Assembly (NCBI RefSeq): GCF_003111645.1
Contig: NZ_CP022187.1
Coordinates: 2,046,001-2,110,000 of the forward strand
Origin: Parazoarcus communis
GTDB lineage: Bacteria; Pseudomonadota; Gammaproteobacteria; Burkholderiales; Rhodocyclaceae
Length of the DNA stretch: 64,000 nucleotides
Reading direction: 5' to 3'
Every line of letters starts with the position of its first letter. Position 1 is the stretch's first letter. Below are positions 1 to 9,060 of the stretch, in pieces. Position numbers and translations under genes: made by a program. The notes under the pieces are model-generated. The model ran no database searches. It was not told the origin of the DNA and saw only the letters and a program-made list of their open reading frames with translations.

Positions 1-1
1 A

Positions 2-178
2 CGCAGCACCGCAATTGCGATCGAGCGCATGCAGGGGCCGGATGCCGGCTTCTACGGCGCCAAGCTCGTCACCGCGCGCTATTTCGTCGAGCACGTGCTG
101 CCCGAGGCCAACAGCCTGCGCGACGCCATCGTGAATGGCGCCGAATCCGTGCTGGCACTGCCCGAGGAGCTGTTCTGA
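2..178 (+). CDS. Acyl-CoA dehydrogenase, C-terminal end (partial)
   Basis: Only the last 58 codons are in the window; the frame is open from base 2 and ends with TGA at 176-178. The visible tail ([18 protein letters not shown], then ALPEELF) resembles the extreme C-terminus of long acyl-CoA dehydrogenases that carry an extra C-terminal domain. These flavoproteins oxidise acyl-CoA to enoyl-CoA and pass electrons to ETF. The stop codon overlaps the ATG of the ETF-ubiquinone oxidoreductase (ATGA), so the two are probably translationally coupled, which fits one electron path. The family assignment rests on a short tail plus context, so it is moderate. Confidence 0.7.
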   Translation, partial: RSTAIAIERMQGPDAGFYGAKLVTARYFVEHVLPEANSLRDAIVNGAESVLALPEELF

Positions 179-1809
179 TGAGCCGCGAATCGATGGAATA
201 CGATGTCGTCATCGTCGGCGCCGGCCCCTCGGGGCTGAGCACCGCGATCCGGCTCAAGCAGCTTGCCGAAAAGGCGGGGCGCGAACTGTCGGTGTGCGTG
301 GTGGAGAAAGGTTCGGAAGTTGGCGCGCACATTCTGTCCGGCGCAGTGATCGAGCCGCGCGCGCTCAACGAGCTCTTCCCCGACTGGAAGGAACGCGGCG
401 CCCCGCTCAACACCCCGGTCACCGAAGACCACTTCATGCTGCTGTCGGAAAAGGGCGCGCGCAAGCTGCCGACGCCGCCGCAGATGCACAACGAAGGCAA
501 CTACATCATCAGCCTGGGCAACTTCTGCCGCTGGCTGGGTGAACAGGCCGAGGCGCTGGGCGTGGAGATCTACCCCGGCTTCGCCGCCGCCGAAGTGCTG
601 TTCGACGAAGCCGGTGCGGTACGTGGCATCGCCACCGGCGACATGGGCGTGACCCGCAACGGCGAACCAGGCCCCAACTACCAGCAAGGCATGGAGCTAC
701 ATGCGCGCCAGACGGTGTTCTCGGAGGGCTGCCGTGGTTCGCTCACCAAGGGTCTGATGGCGCGTTACGACCTGCGCCGCGATGCCGACCCGCAAACCTA
801 CGGCATCGGCATCAAGGAGTTGTGGGAGGTCGATCCGGCCGTCCATCGCCCCGGCCTCACGGTGCATACCGCCGGCTGGCCGCTGAAGTCGGACACCTAC
901 GGTGGCTCCTTCCTGTATCACCTCGAAGGCAACCTGGTGTCGGTGGGCTTTGTCGTCGGCCTCGACTACAGCAACCCCTGGCTGTCGCCGTACGAAGAGT
1001 TCCAGCGCTTCAAGACCCACCCCGAGATCCGCAAGTACTTCGAAGGCGGCCGCCGCGTGTCGTATGGCGCACGTGCGCTGTCGGAAGGCGGCTTCCAGTC
1101 CCTGCCCAAGCTCACGTTCCCGGGCGGCATGCTGGTCGGCGACACCGCAGGCTTCCTAAACGTGCCCAAGATCAAGGGCACCCACATGTCGATGAAGTCG
1201 GGCATCGAAGCCGCTGCTGCACTGTTCGCGCACCTGACCGCCGACGATGCAAAGACGACTGAAGTCACGGGCTACCCCGAGCGCCTCAAGGCGAGCTGGC
1301 TGTGGGACGAACTGTACTCGGTGCGCAACGTCCGCCCGTCCTTCCGCTGGGGCCTGTGGGGCGGCATCGCCTACAGCGCCATCGACACCTTCCTGTTCCG
1401 CGGGCGTGCGCCATGGACCCTGCGCAACCATGCCGACCACACCCAGCTGAAGAAGGCGGCCGACTGCGAGCAGATCGTCTATCCGAAGCCGGACGGCAAG
1501 ATCAGCTTCGACCGCCTGTCATCGGTCTTCATCTCGGCCACCAACCACGAGGAAGAGCAGCCCTGTCACCTGCGGCTGAAGAATCCGCTGACGCCCATCG
1601 TCACCAACCTCGCCGATTTCGAGGCCCCCGAGCAGCGCTACTGCCCGGCCGGCGTGTATGAAATCGTGCGCGAAGAACAGGGCCCGCGCCTGCAGATCAA
1701 CGCCCAGAACTGCCTGCACTGCAAGACCTGCGACATTAAGGACCCGACGCAGAACATCGACTGGGCGGTGCCCGAAGGCAGCGGCGGCCCCAACTACCCG
1801 AACATGTAA
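178..1809 (+). CDS. Electron transfer flavoprotein-ubiquinone oxidoreductase
   Basis: A 543-aa protein, the usual family length. The N-terminus has the FAD dinucleotide-binding motif ([10 protein letters not shown], about residues 9-18). The C-terminus has the 4Fe-4S ligand cluster [12 protein letters not shown], characteristic of ETF-QO. The enzyme sits on the inner face of the membrane, takes electrons from reduced ETF and gives them to ubiquinone. The ATG overlaps the stop of the preceding acyl-CoA dehydrogenase by ATGA, which supports this start and a beta-oxidation operon. No missing key motif was seen. Confidence 0.96.
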   Translation: MSRESMEYDVVIVGAGPSGLSTAIRLKQLAEKAGRELSVCVVEKGSEVGAHILSGAVIEPRALNELFPDWKERGAPLNTPVTEDHFMLLSEKGARKLPTPPQMHNEGNYIISLGNFCRWLGEQAEALGVEIYPGFAAAEVLFDEAGAVRGIATGDMGVTRNGEPGPNYQQGMELHARQTVFSEGCRGSLTKGLMARYDLRRDADPQTYGIGIKELWEVDPAVHRPGLTVHTAGWPLKSDTYGGSFLYHLEGNLVSVGFVVGLDYSNPWLSPYEEFQRFKTHPEIRKYFEGGRRVSYGARALSEGGFQSLPKLTFPGGMLVGDTAGFLNVPKIKGTHMSMKSGIEAAAALFAHLTADDAKTTEVTGYPERLKASWLWDELYSVRNVRPSFRWGLWGGIAYSAIDTFLFRGRAPWTLRNHADHTQLKKAADCEQIVYPKPDGKISFDRLSSVFISATNHEEEQPCHLRLKNPLTPIVTNLADFEAPEQRYCPAGVYEIVREEQGPRLQINAQNCLHCKTCDIKDPTQNIDWAVPEGSGGPNYPNM

Positions 1810-1864
1810 TCAAGCCCGCACGACAGCATCAACAAACAACTTTTAACAGACGAGGAGAGACATC

Positions 1865-3283
1865 GTGTCCATGCAACGCCCTCACGGGGCCGAACAGCCC
1901 TACTGGCCATTTGGCCCCTTCAAGATCCGGCTGCCCTTCATCCACTATCGCTGGGAATATCCCGAGATGATCCAGGGCCTGATCATGTTCGTGGTCGGCC
2001 TGGCGATGATTCCGCTGCTGCAGAAGTATCTCGGCATGCCTTACGAGGCTGCGCTCGCCTTCTGCGTGATCGCCGGTGTCGGCTACATGCTGCCCGCCCT
2101 GCTCGGGGTGCCACTGGTACCGGGCTGGATCACCCCGGCCATTCCGGTGGTGATCCTCTTCCTGCAAGGCTTCGAGCCCGGCCCCGAGGCGATCAAGGCG
2201 CTGTTCGCGCTGCAGATCGAAGTGTTCGCGATCTTCCTGATCCTGGGCATCACCGGTCTCGGCAACCGTTTGGTCACCATCATCCCCAACTCGCTCAAGT
2301 CCGGCATCATCATCGGCGCCGGTATCGCTGCGATGATGGGCGAACTGAAGGTCGGTGGCCGTATCGACAACACACCCATCTCGCTGATCATCGGCTCAAT
2401 CGTGTCGGCTTACGTGCTGTTCTCGCTGTCGTTCAAGAGCATCGTCGAGAACAACGTATGGGCCAAGCGCATCTCCAACTTCGGCATGGTGCCCGGCATG
2501 ATCCTGGCCATGCTGGTCGGCTGGGCCGTGGGTGAGTACCCGTGGCCGGACGTGCAGTGGGGCATCACCAATCCCGACTTCAAGCTGATGTGGAACTACC
2601 TGGTGTTCTCCACTGGCCTGCCCGACGCCAGCACCTTCCTGCTCGCGCTCCCGACCGCCATCATTGCCTACGTGATCGCCTTCGGCGACATCGTGGTCGG
2701 CTTCACCCTGGTGAAGCGGGTCGACCACCTGCGTGAAGACGAGAAGATCGAAGAGGGCATCACCCGCGTTCACCTGGTGACCGCCATCCGTAACGGCATC
2801 CACGCCTTCTTCGCGCCGTGGCCCGGCCTGGCCGGCCCGTTGTGGACGGCTGCGCACGCCACGGTTGCCGAGCGCTATGCACTCGGCCGCAAGGCGATGG
2901 ACTCCATCTACAGCGGCGGCGGCACCTTCTGGATCACTGGCTTCATCGCACTGTTCATGCTGCCCCTGGTCAGCATCTTCAAGCCGGTGCTGCCGATTGC
3001 GCTGTCGCTCACCCTGGTGCTGACGGCCTACATCTGCATCATGGTCGGCATGGAAGAGCTCAAGAGCTCGACCGAGCGCGGCGTGGCCGGCATCGTTGCG
3101 GTCACCCTGGCGATGCCAGATCCGAAATCCACCGTGTATGCAGTGGTGATCGGCCTGGTCCTGTACTTCCTGATCGAGCGTCCGCATCGCATCGGCACCC
3201 GTGAAACCAAGGATGTGAGCATCCTTGCCAACACCACTGCCGAAATGGAAGCGGCCGACAGCCACGGTCAGACCCGCGGTTAA
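1865..3283 (+). CDS. Polytopic permease, xanthine/uracil (SLC23/NCS2)-like
   Basis: A 472-aa hydrophobic protein with roughly 12 predicted membrane segments. The GTG start is chosen because a strong GAGGAGA ribosome site lies six bases upstream; the ATG at 1871 would be too far away. Sequence style (long helices, an internal LALPTAIIAYVIAFGDIVVGFTL segment split by polar turns, a C-terminal MPDPKSTVYAVVIGLVLYFL helix) suggests the NCS2/solute carrier 23 superfamily, which moves nucleobases or other small anions with protons. I recognise no substrate-specific motif. It follows the ETF-QO gene by 55 bases and may share its transcript. Confidence 0.6.
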   Translation: MSMQRPHGAEQPYWPFGPFKIRLPFIHYRWEYPEMIQGLIMFVVGLAMIPLLQKYLGMPYEAALAFCVIAGVGYMLPALLGVPLVPGWITPAIPVVILFLQGFEPGPEAIKALFALQIEVFAIFLILGITGLGNRLVTIIPNSLKSGIIIGAGIAAMMGELKVGGRIDNTPISLIIGSIVSAYVLFSLSFKSIVENNVWAKRISNFGMVPGMILAMLVGWAVGEYPWPDVQWGITNPDFKLMWNYLVFSTGLPDASTFLLALPTAIIAYVIAFGDIVVGFTLVKRVDHLREDEKIEEGITRVHLVTAIRNGIHAFFAPWPGLAGPLWTAAHATVAERYALGRKAMDSIYSGGGTFWITGFIALFMLPLVSIFKPVLPIALSLTLVLTAYICIMVGMEELKSSTERGVAGIVAVTLAMPDPKSTVYAVVIGLVLYFLIERPHRIGTRETKDVSILANTTAEMEAADSHGQTRG

Positions 3284-3291
3284 ACGCACAC

Positions 3292-3325
3292 GGCCATCAT
3301 TGCCCTGCAAGGGGTCATGGTGGCC
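3292..3325. terminator. Hairpin downstream of the permease
   Basis: GGCCATCATTGCCC and AGGGGTCATGGTGGCC can pair as a stem of about 14 bp with one mismatch and G-T wobbles around a TGCA loop, just after the permease stop. There is no T-run, so it could be a weak terminator or an RNA-stabilising hairpin. It overlaps the earliest possible start of the next small ORF. Confidence 0.4.
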
Positions 3326-3514
3326 GCCTCCCACGCCCCTGCCCCCATGTCCGCACTCATTCATCGCCTATGCGGCGCCGACGCCGAGCCCCTCCCGCGC
3401 AGCCGGAGCCTCGCCCGTCTCGGACTGACCGTTGCGCTTGTCTCCCTCTATGCGCTGACCATGCTGCTCGTCTTTGCGCCCGAAGCGCTGCACTGGGCCG
3501 CGTTCGGAAACTGA
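3317..3514 (+). CDS. Small single-span membrane protein, unknown
   Basis: An ORF of 65 codons from ATG 3317, or 55 codons from ATG 3347. The C-terminal half has one clear hydrophobic helix (LGLTVALVSLYALTMLLVFA) preceded by arginine-rich residues, as in a small inner-membrane protein. AAGGGG lies only three bases before the first ATG and no good ribosome site precedes the second, so the start is unsettled. No family is recognised. It lies between the permease and trhO on the same strand. Confidence 0.4.
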   Translation: MVAASHAPAPMSALIHRLCGADAEPLPRSRSLARLGLTVALVSLYALTMLLVFAPEALHWAAFGN

Positions 3515-3604
3515 ACACCCACCGCCTGCCGCGCACCCTCATCGTGGTGCAAGCCGGCCACCAATCCGGGCTAAAATTGGCCGCATTCCATTCCGGCCTT
3601 CCCC

Positions 3605-4537
3605 ATGTCCCGTTTTCTGACCGCAGCGCTGTACAAGTTCGTCCGCCTCCCCGATTTCCGAGAGCTGCAAGCCCCGCTGCTGGATTGCTGCAACCGTCAT
3701 CAGGTCAAGGGCACGCTGCTGCTGGCCGAGGAAGGCATCAACGGCACCATCGCCGGCTTGCCCGAAGACATCGAAGCGGTGCTGGCCTGGCTGCGCAGTG
3801 ATCCGCGTCTGGCCGAACTCGAGCACAAGTCCTCGTGGGCCGAAACGCCCCCGTTCCAGCGCATGAAGGTGAAGCTCAAACGCGAGATCGTCACCCTTGG
3901 CGTGGAAGGCGTGTCACCCACCAACATGGCCGGCGAGTACGTCAAGCCGCAGGACTGGAACACGCTGATTGCCGCCCCCGACGTGGTGGTGGTCGATTGC
4001 CGCAACGACTACGAGGTGGCCATCGGCACGTTCGACGGCGCGGTCGATCCACACACCCGCAGTTTTTCCGAACTGCCAGCCTGGGTGGAAAAGGAGTCCG
4101 CACCCGGCGGACTGCTCGCCGACAAACCGAGGGTGGCGATGTTCTGCACCGGCGGCATCCGCTGCGAGAAATCCACCGCCTTCATGCGCATGCAGGGCTT
4201 CGAGGCGGTCTATCACCTCGAAGGCGGCATCCTCAAATACCTCGAGACCATTCCTGAGGCTGACAGCACCTGGCAGGGTGAATGTTTCGTGTTCGACGAC
4301 CGCGTCTCGGTCGGCCACGCGCTGGTACCTGGCGGGCTGGGCCGCTGCCTTGCCTGTGGCTACCCGCTCACCGCAGAAGAACAGGCCTCCGAGCACTACG
4401 AGGATGGCGTGAGCTGCCCGCATTGCTGCGACTCGACCGAAGAACGCAAGGCCGAACTGCGCGAACGCCGCCGCCAGCAAGCGCTGGCCGCAGAACAGAA
4501 GCGCGCCGACGACAAGGCCGCACGCCCCAAGCCGTGA
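3605..4537 (+). CDS. trhO: tRNA uridine(34) hydroxylase, rhodanese-domain protein
   Basis: A 310-aa protein of the YceA/TrhO family. The N-terminal domain (about residues 1-100) is followed by a rhodanese domain with the active-site loop FCTGGIRCEKS near residues 180-190. The C-terminal region carries a zinc-ribbon-like cysteine set (CLACGYP and CPHCC) and a charged tail. TrhO hydroxylates U34 of certain tRNAs with O2 as an early step toward 5-(carboxy)methoxyuridine. The gene starts with ATG and its TGA overlaps the next gene's GTG. Confidence 0.93.
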   Translation: MSRFLTAALYKFVRLPDFRELQAPLLDCCNRHQVKGTLLLAEEGINGTIAGLPEDIEAVLAWLRSDPRLAELEHKSSWAETPPFQRMKVKLKREIVTLGVEGVSPTNMAGEYVKPQDWNTLIAAPDVVVVDCRNDYEVAIGTFDGAVDPHTRSFSELPAWVEKESAPGGLLADKPRVAMFCTGGIRCEKSTAFMRMQGFEAVYHLEGGILKYLETIPEADSTWQGECFVFDDRVSVGHALVPGGLGRCLACGYPLTAEEQASEHYEDGVSCPHCCDSTEERKAELRERRRQQALAAEQKRADDKAARPKP

Positions 4538-5199
4538 GCGACGGCGCCCTGCCCCTGCTGTATTCGTTCCGGCGCTGTCCCTATGCGATGCGCGCCCGCC
4601 TCGCGATTGCAGCCAGTGGCGTGCAGGTCGAATTACGCGAGGTCGTGCTCAGGGACAAACCGCCCGAACTGATCGCTGCCTCGCCCAAAGCCACCGTCCC
4701 GGTGCTGGTCCTGCCCGACGGCAAGGTGATCGAGCAAAGCATCGACATCATGTTGTGGGCGCTGCGCTTGCACGACCCGCAAGCCTGGCTGAATCCGCCA
4801 TCGGGCAGGCTCGACGAGATGCTGGCGCTCATCGCCCGCAACGACAGCAACCGCGAAGGCGGCTTCAAGTACCACCTCGACCGCTACAAGTACCCGAACC
4901 GCTATCCGGCTGCAGACGCCGCACCGCATCGCAGCGCAGGCTCCGCCTTCCTGATGGAACTCGAACACCGGCTCGAAGCGACGGCGTGGTTGTTCGGCAA
5001 CCGTCCAGCACTCGCCGACATGGCGATTGCCCCCTTCGTGCGCCAGTTCGCCGCCACCGACCCCGACTGGTTTGCCGGCCAGCCCTGGCTGCGACTGCAA
5101 GCCTGGCTGAACACCATCACGACAAGTCCGTGCTTCAACCACGTAATGGGCAAGTACCCGCAGTGGCGAGCAGGTGCGCAACCCACCCTGTTTCCATAA
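4534..5199 (+). CDS. Glutathione S-transferase-like protein
   Basis: About 221 aa if translation begins at GTG 4534, which overlaps the trhO stop as GTGA. The open frame extends further upstream, but that part lies inside trhO and does not resemble GST. The N-terminal thioredoxin fold starts LLYSFRRCPYAMRARLA with a CPYA motif, followed by a VPVLVLPDG turn (cis-Pro context) and an EQSIDIMLW segment, as in GST/glutaredoxin-2-like proteins. The C-terminal half is helical. It probably acts on glutathione conjugates or disulfides in the cytoplasm; the substrate is unknown. Confidence 0.82.
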   Translation: MSDGALPLLYSFRRCPYAMRARLAIAASGVQVELREVVLRDKPPELIAASPKATVPVLVLPDGKVIEQSIDIMLWALRLHDPQAWLNPPSGRLDEMLALIARNDSNREGGFKYHLDRYKYPNRYPAADAAPHRSAGSAFLMELEHRLEATAWLFGNRPALADMAIAPFVRQFAATDPDWFAGQPWLRLQAWLNTITTSPCFNHVMGKYPQWRAGAQPTLFP

Positions 5200-5217
5200 T
5201 CAGTCCATAAATCGACT

Positions 5218-5287
5218 CACGCGGAGACGCGGAGAGCGCAGAGAAGGTCCATTCGGATTTTCTCCGCGCTCTCCGCGCCTCCGCGCG
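5218..5287. repeat. Dispersed GC-rich inverted repeat, copy 1
   Basis: Two 28-base arms (5218-5245 and 5260-5287) flank a 14-base loop. The arms are built of iterated CGCGGAG / CTCCGCG units and pair over their whole length; the three non-Watson-Crick positions are G-T wobbles. It lies between the convergent ends of the GST gene and the ABC ATPase gene. A related copy is at 13849-13913. The element may work as a bidirectional terminator, but it looks like a spread intergenic repeat. Confidence 0.75.
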
Positions 5288-5344
5288 AAACACCTTCCGC
5301 CATCATCACCGACGACGCAAATAAGCGCTGGCGTAACGCGGCGT

Positions 5345-7105
5345 TCAGGTCATGGTCTCGGGCTGAAAGTGCGGGATCGCGTTGATGAGCGTGCGGGTGT
5401 AATCCTCCTGCGGGTTGCGCAGGACCTCGGTTGCCGTCCCGGTTTCGACGATGCGCCCGCGGTTCATCACGATCACCCGTTCGCACAGCAACCGCACCAC
5501 GTTGAGGTCGTGCGACACGAAGATATAGCTCATGCCCAGCTCGCGCTTCAGGCGGTCGAGCAGCTGCAGCACGACCGCCTGCACCGATACGTCGAGCGCC
5601 GACGTCGGCTCGTCCAGCACCAGCAACAAGGGATCGACCGCGATCGCGCGGGCGATGCCGACGCGCGCTTTCTGCCCCCCCGAAAGCTGGTGCGGAAAGC
5701 GCGTCAGCAGCTCGCGTGGCAGGCCGACCATGTCGGCAAGCTGCGTGACCCGCGCGGCGATCTTGCGCCCGTCGCGCATGCCCTTGAGCCTGCGCAAGGG
5801 TTCGCCAATCGCATCCTGCGCGGAGTAACGCGGATCGAGGCTGTCGGTGGGATCCTGGAACACCATCTGGATCTTCATGCGCTGCGGCAGACTGGCAAAG
5901 CGCGCCGCGGGGTGCGTGGTGATGTTCTCGCCGTCCAGGATCACGTCCCCCGAACTGGGATCGAGCAGGCGGGTAATGATGCTCGACGTCGTCGACTTGC
6001 CGCAGCCCGACTCGCCTACCAGCCCCAGGCTCTCGCCGCGCTGCAGCCTGAAGGAGATCCCATCCACTGCGCGAAACTCGCTCTCGGCCGGATCGGCGCG
6101 GCGCCACGGCCAGCCGCCGCCGGTATCGCGGCGCGGAAAGACCTTCACCAGATCGACCACCTCGAGCACGGTGTCGCTGCGCGCCGGCGCATGGGCAATG
6201 ACGGCAGGCGCTTCGCTGCCACCCGCCAAGACCATCGCTTCACCCGAGGCTGCCGTGCCGACGAGACCATCGACAAGCTCGTCGGGCACCGCGGTCAGAT
6301 CTGAAAGATCGGTCTCCGGTCCCGGCGACGCCGCGATCAGCTTGCGGGTGTAGGGGTGGGAGGGATGTCTGAACAGGTCGGCCACCGCCGCCGACTCCAC
6401 GACCTTGCCCTTCTGCATCACCGCAATACGGTCGCAGTAGGCCGCAGCCAGGCCAAGGTCGTGCGTGATCAGCACCACCGCCATGTTGCGCTCGCGGGTC
6501 AGGTCGGCGATCAGGTCCATCGTCGCCTTCTGCGTGGTCACATCCAGCCCGGTCGTGGGCTCGTCCGCGATCAGCAGGCGCGGATTGCACGCCAGCGCCA
6601 TCGCGATCATCACGCGCTGACACATCCCGCCCGAAAGCTCGAAGGGATAGGCGTGGTAACGATGGGCGGGGTCGACGATGCGCACCTTGTCGAGCATCTC
6701 GATCGCCTTTTCGCGTGCGGTCAGCCGGGTTGCCTGCGAATGGCGCACCAGCACGTCCTCGATCTGACGGCCGACGGTGCGAATCGGATTGAGTGCGGCG
6801 CGCGGGTTCTGGAAGATCATCGAGATCTCGCGTCCGCGCAGATCGCGCAAGGCGGCCTCCGACGCGCCGGTCAGCGGCATGCCGTCGAAGCTGGCCGAGC
6901 CTCCGGCAGCCGTGCCGGCGGCATCGAGCAGGCCGAGCACGGTATAGGCGGTGACCGATTTGCCGGAGCCGCTCTCGCCCACCACACCGAGTACTTCACC
7001 TTTCTCGACCGTGAGCGAAACCTCGTCAAGGGCACGGACGACGCCGTGCCGGGTGCGAAACTCGACCGACAGACGATCCACCGACAGCAGGGGATGAGTG
7101 GACAC
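5345..7105 (-). CDS. Dpp/GsiA-type ABC transporter, fused double ATPase
   Basis: A 586-aa protein with two complete ATPase domains, equivalent to DppD and DppF joined (GsiA-like architecture). Domain 1 has Walker A GESGSGKS, signature LSGGM and Walker B LLIADEP. Domain 2 (about residue 320 onward) has GESGCGKST, LSGGQ and LVLDEP. It starts with GTG at 7105 after GGAG. It is the last gene of the leftward atzF operon, 10 bases after the second permease. It should power import of a peptide-like or ureide-like solute bound by the protein at 9061-10671. Confidence 0.94.
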   Translation of the reverse strand: MSTHPLLSVDRLSVEFRTRHGVVRALDEVSLTVEKGEVLGVVGESGSGKSVTAYTVLGLLDAAGTAAGGSASFDGMPLTGASEAALRDLRGREISMIFQNPRAALNPIRTVGRQIEDVLVRHSQATRLTAREKAIEMLDKVRIVDPAHRYHAYPFELSGGMCQRVMIAMALACNPRLLIADEPTTGLDVTTQKATMDLIADLTRERNMAVVLITHDLGLAAAYCDRIAVMQKGKVVESAAVADLFRHPSHPYTRKLIAASPGPETDLSDLTAVPDELVDGLVGTAASGEAMVLAGGSEAPAVIAHAPARSDTVLEVVDLVKVFPRRDTGGGWPWRRADPAESEFRAVDGISFRLQRGESLGLVGESGCGKSTTSSIITRLLDPSSGDVILDGENITTHPAARFASLPQRMKIQMVFQDPTDSLDPRYSAQDAIGEPLRRLKGMRDGRKIAARVTQLADMVGLPRELLTRFPHQLSGGQKARVGIARAIAVDPLLLVLDEPTSALDVSVQAVVLQLLDRLKRELGMSYIFVSHDLNVVRLLCERVIVMNRGRIVETGTATEVLRNPQEDYTRTLINAIPHFQPETMT

Positions 7106-7115
7106 GGAACGCTCC

Positions 7116-7961
7116 TCAGGTACGACGCTGGGGGTCGACCAGGTCGCGCAGACCGTCGCCCAGCAGGTTGAAACAGAACACCGCCAGCATCAGCGCCAGG
7201 CCGGGAAAGAGCGCCATCCACCATTCGCCGGACACGATGTAGGTCGCGCCCTCTGCAACCATGATTCCCCACTCCGCATCGGGCGGACGCACGCCCAGCC
7301 CGATGAAGGACAGGCCGGCCGCATTCAGGATTGCCCAGCCCATGTTGAGCGAGACCTGCACCATCATCGGCGGCAGGATGTTTGGAAAGAGATGCGTTGC
7401 CAGAATGCGCACATCGGTGCAGCCGCACAGGCGCGCCGCCTGCACGAAGCCGGCGTTGCGGCGAATGCTGGTTTCCGAACGCGCGACCCGGGCGTAGAAC
7501 GGCAGGTTGATGATGGCCGTGGCGTAGATGATGTTCTCCACCGAGTTGCCCAGCGCGGCAACCACACCCATCGCCAGCACGAACAGCGGGAAAGCCATGA
7601 TGGTGTCCGTCACCCGGCCGACGATGCGGTCGGTCCATCCGCCCCAGAAGCCGGCGGCACAGCCAAGCGCACTGCCGACGAAGAAGGACAGCGCCACCGC
7701 GGCGAGGGCGATGCCGAGGTCGAGCCGGGTGGCCACGATCACACGGCTCAGCATGTCGCGACCGAGGTGGTCGGTGCCGAAGGGGTGCGCCCACGACGGC
7801 GCCTGCAATGCATTGGCGGCACTGGTGGCGATCGGGTCGTACGGTGCCAGCGCCGGGCCGAACAGGGCGATCAGCACGATGGCAAAGAACAGGAAGAAGG
7901 CCCCGGCCGTCACCGGGTTCTCACTCATCACATAACGGAAATGACGCAGGAAGCGGATCAT
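7116..7961 (-). CDS. Dpp-type ABC permease (DppC-like)
   Basis: A 281-aa inner-membrane protein with about six helices. It has the typical DppC N-terminus, a periplasmic HPFGTDHLGRDMLSR motif, and an EAA-type loop around the RNAGFVQAARLCG segment that contacts the ATPase. It lies 11 bases after the partner permease and 10 bases before the ATPase gene. It forms the heterodimeric channel with the DppB-like subunit. Confidence 0.94.
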   Translation of the reverse strand: MIRFLRHFRYVMSENPVTAGAFFLFFAIVLIALFGPALAPYDPIATSAANALQAPSWAHPFGTDHLGRDMLSRVIVATRLDLGIALAAVALSFFVGSALGCAAGFWGGWTDRIVGRVTDTIMAFPLFVLAMGVVAALGNSVENIIYATAIINLPFYARVARSETSIRRNAGFVQAARLCGCTDVRILATHLFPNILPPMMVQVSLNMGWAILNAAGLSFIGLGVRPPDAEWGIMVAEGATYIVSGEWWMALFPGLALMLAVFCFNLLGDGLRDLVDPQRRT

Positions 7962-7972
7962 TGCAATGGTCC

Positions 7973-8995
7973 TCAGGCGTCAAGACCGACGCGCGGATCG
8001 ACCAGGGTCAGCACCACGTCGATCAGCAGATTGACGAAAACGAACAGCAAGGCCATTGCCAGCACGAAACCCTGCACCGCAGCGTAATCGGACGCCACCA
8101 GCGCCTGGATCGCGTAGGAACCGATGCCCGGCCACGAGAACACCTTCTCGACCAGCACGTTGGCGCCGAGCAGGAAGGAGAACACCATGCCCAGCGTCGT
8201 CAGCACCGGCAGCGCCGCGTTGCGCAAGGCATAGGCGCCCAGGATGGTGGAGCGCGACAGGCCGTTGGCGCGTGCCGAGCGCACGTATTCGCTGGACAGC
8301 GCATTGAGCATTGCTGCACGCGTCATGCGGGCAATGGGCGCCATCGCGAACACGCCCAGGGTGATCGCCGGCAGCACCAGCTGGCGCAGACTGGCCCAGA
8401 AGGTCTCGGCGTCACCGGCGATGATGCTGTCGATGAGGAAGAAGCCGGTCACGCGCTCGGGCGAGAGATACAGAATGTCCAGCCGCCCCAGTGGCGACGG
8501 AGCCCAGCCCAGCAGAAAGTAGAAGATGTAGATCAGGAACAGTCCGGTGAAGAAGGTGGGGAGCGAAACCCCCGCCGTCACCACCACGCGGCACAGATGA
8601 TCGATCCACGAGCCGGGACGGGTCGCCGCCAGTACGCCGAGCGGAATCGCCACCGCGATCGCCAGCCCCAGCCCGCAGAATGTGAGCTCCAGCGAAGCCG
8701 GCAGCCGCGTCAGCAGCTCCTCCATCACCGGCACGCCGGTGCCGAGCGACATGCCTAGGTCGCCCTGCAACAGCCGCCCGACGTAGAGAACGAACTGCTC
8801 CGGCCAGCTCCGGTCCAGACCCAGCGATTCGCGCACCTGGGCAATGGACGCAGCGTCGGCCATCGCGCCGGCAAAGTAGGCCGCCGGATCGCCCGGCAGC
8901 GCCCGCGTCAGCACGAAGGAAATGACCACCACACCGAACAGTGAAGGAAGCGACTGCAGCAGCCGCTTCCCGATCTGGATGAGTTTTGTCGGCAT
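7973..8995 (-). CDS. Dpp-type ABC permease (DppB-like)
   Basis: About 340 aa from ATG 8995 (MPTKLIQIGKRLLQSLPSLF). The open frame reaches 9106, but the extra N-terminal residues are polar and not family-like. The N-terminal helix ends in the conserved FVLTRALPGDPA motif, and the C-terminus ends VDPRVG as in DppB/OppB. About six membrane helices are present. It follows the substrate-binding gene by 65 bases and precedes the DppC-like gene by 11. Confidence 0.93.
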   Translation of the reverse strand: MPTKLIQIGKRLLQSLPSLFGVVVISFVLTRALPGDPAAYFAGAMADAASIAQVRESLGLDRSWPEQFVLYVGRLLQGDLGMSLGTGVPVMEELLTRLPASLELTFCGLGLAIAVAIPLGVLAATRPGSWIDHLCRVVVTAGVSLPTFFTGLFLIYIFYFLLGWAPSPLGRLDILYLSPERVTGFFLIDSIIAGDAETFWASLRQLVLPAITLGVFAMAPIARMTRAAMLNALSSEYVRSARANGLSRSTILGAYALRNAALPVLTTLGMVFSFLLGANVLVEKVFSWPGIGSYAIQALVASDYAAVQGFVLAMALLFVFVNLLIDVVLTLVDPRVGLDA

Positions 8996-9060
8996 CAGCG
9001 CACCCCGCCCGAAGACATGGGTGCGCGCGCCATGGGCACCGAAGCTCTGCTCACGATATC

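Noticed and set aside
4282-4533. N-terminal extension of the glutathione-transferase frame
   Set aside because: It lies inside trhO and reads as random Arg/Pro-rich sequence; the GTG at 4534 gives a normal GST N-terminus.
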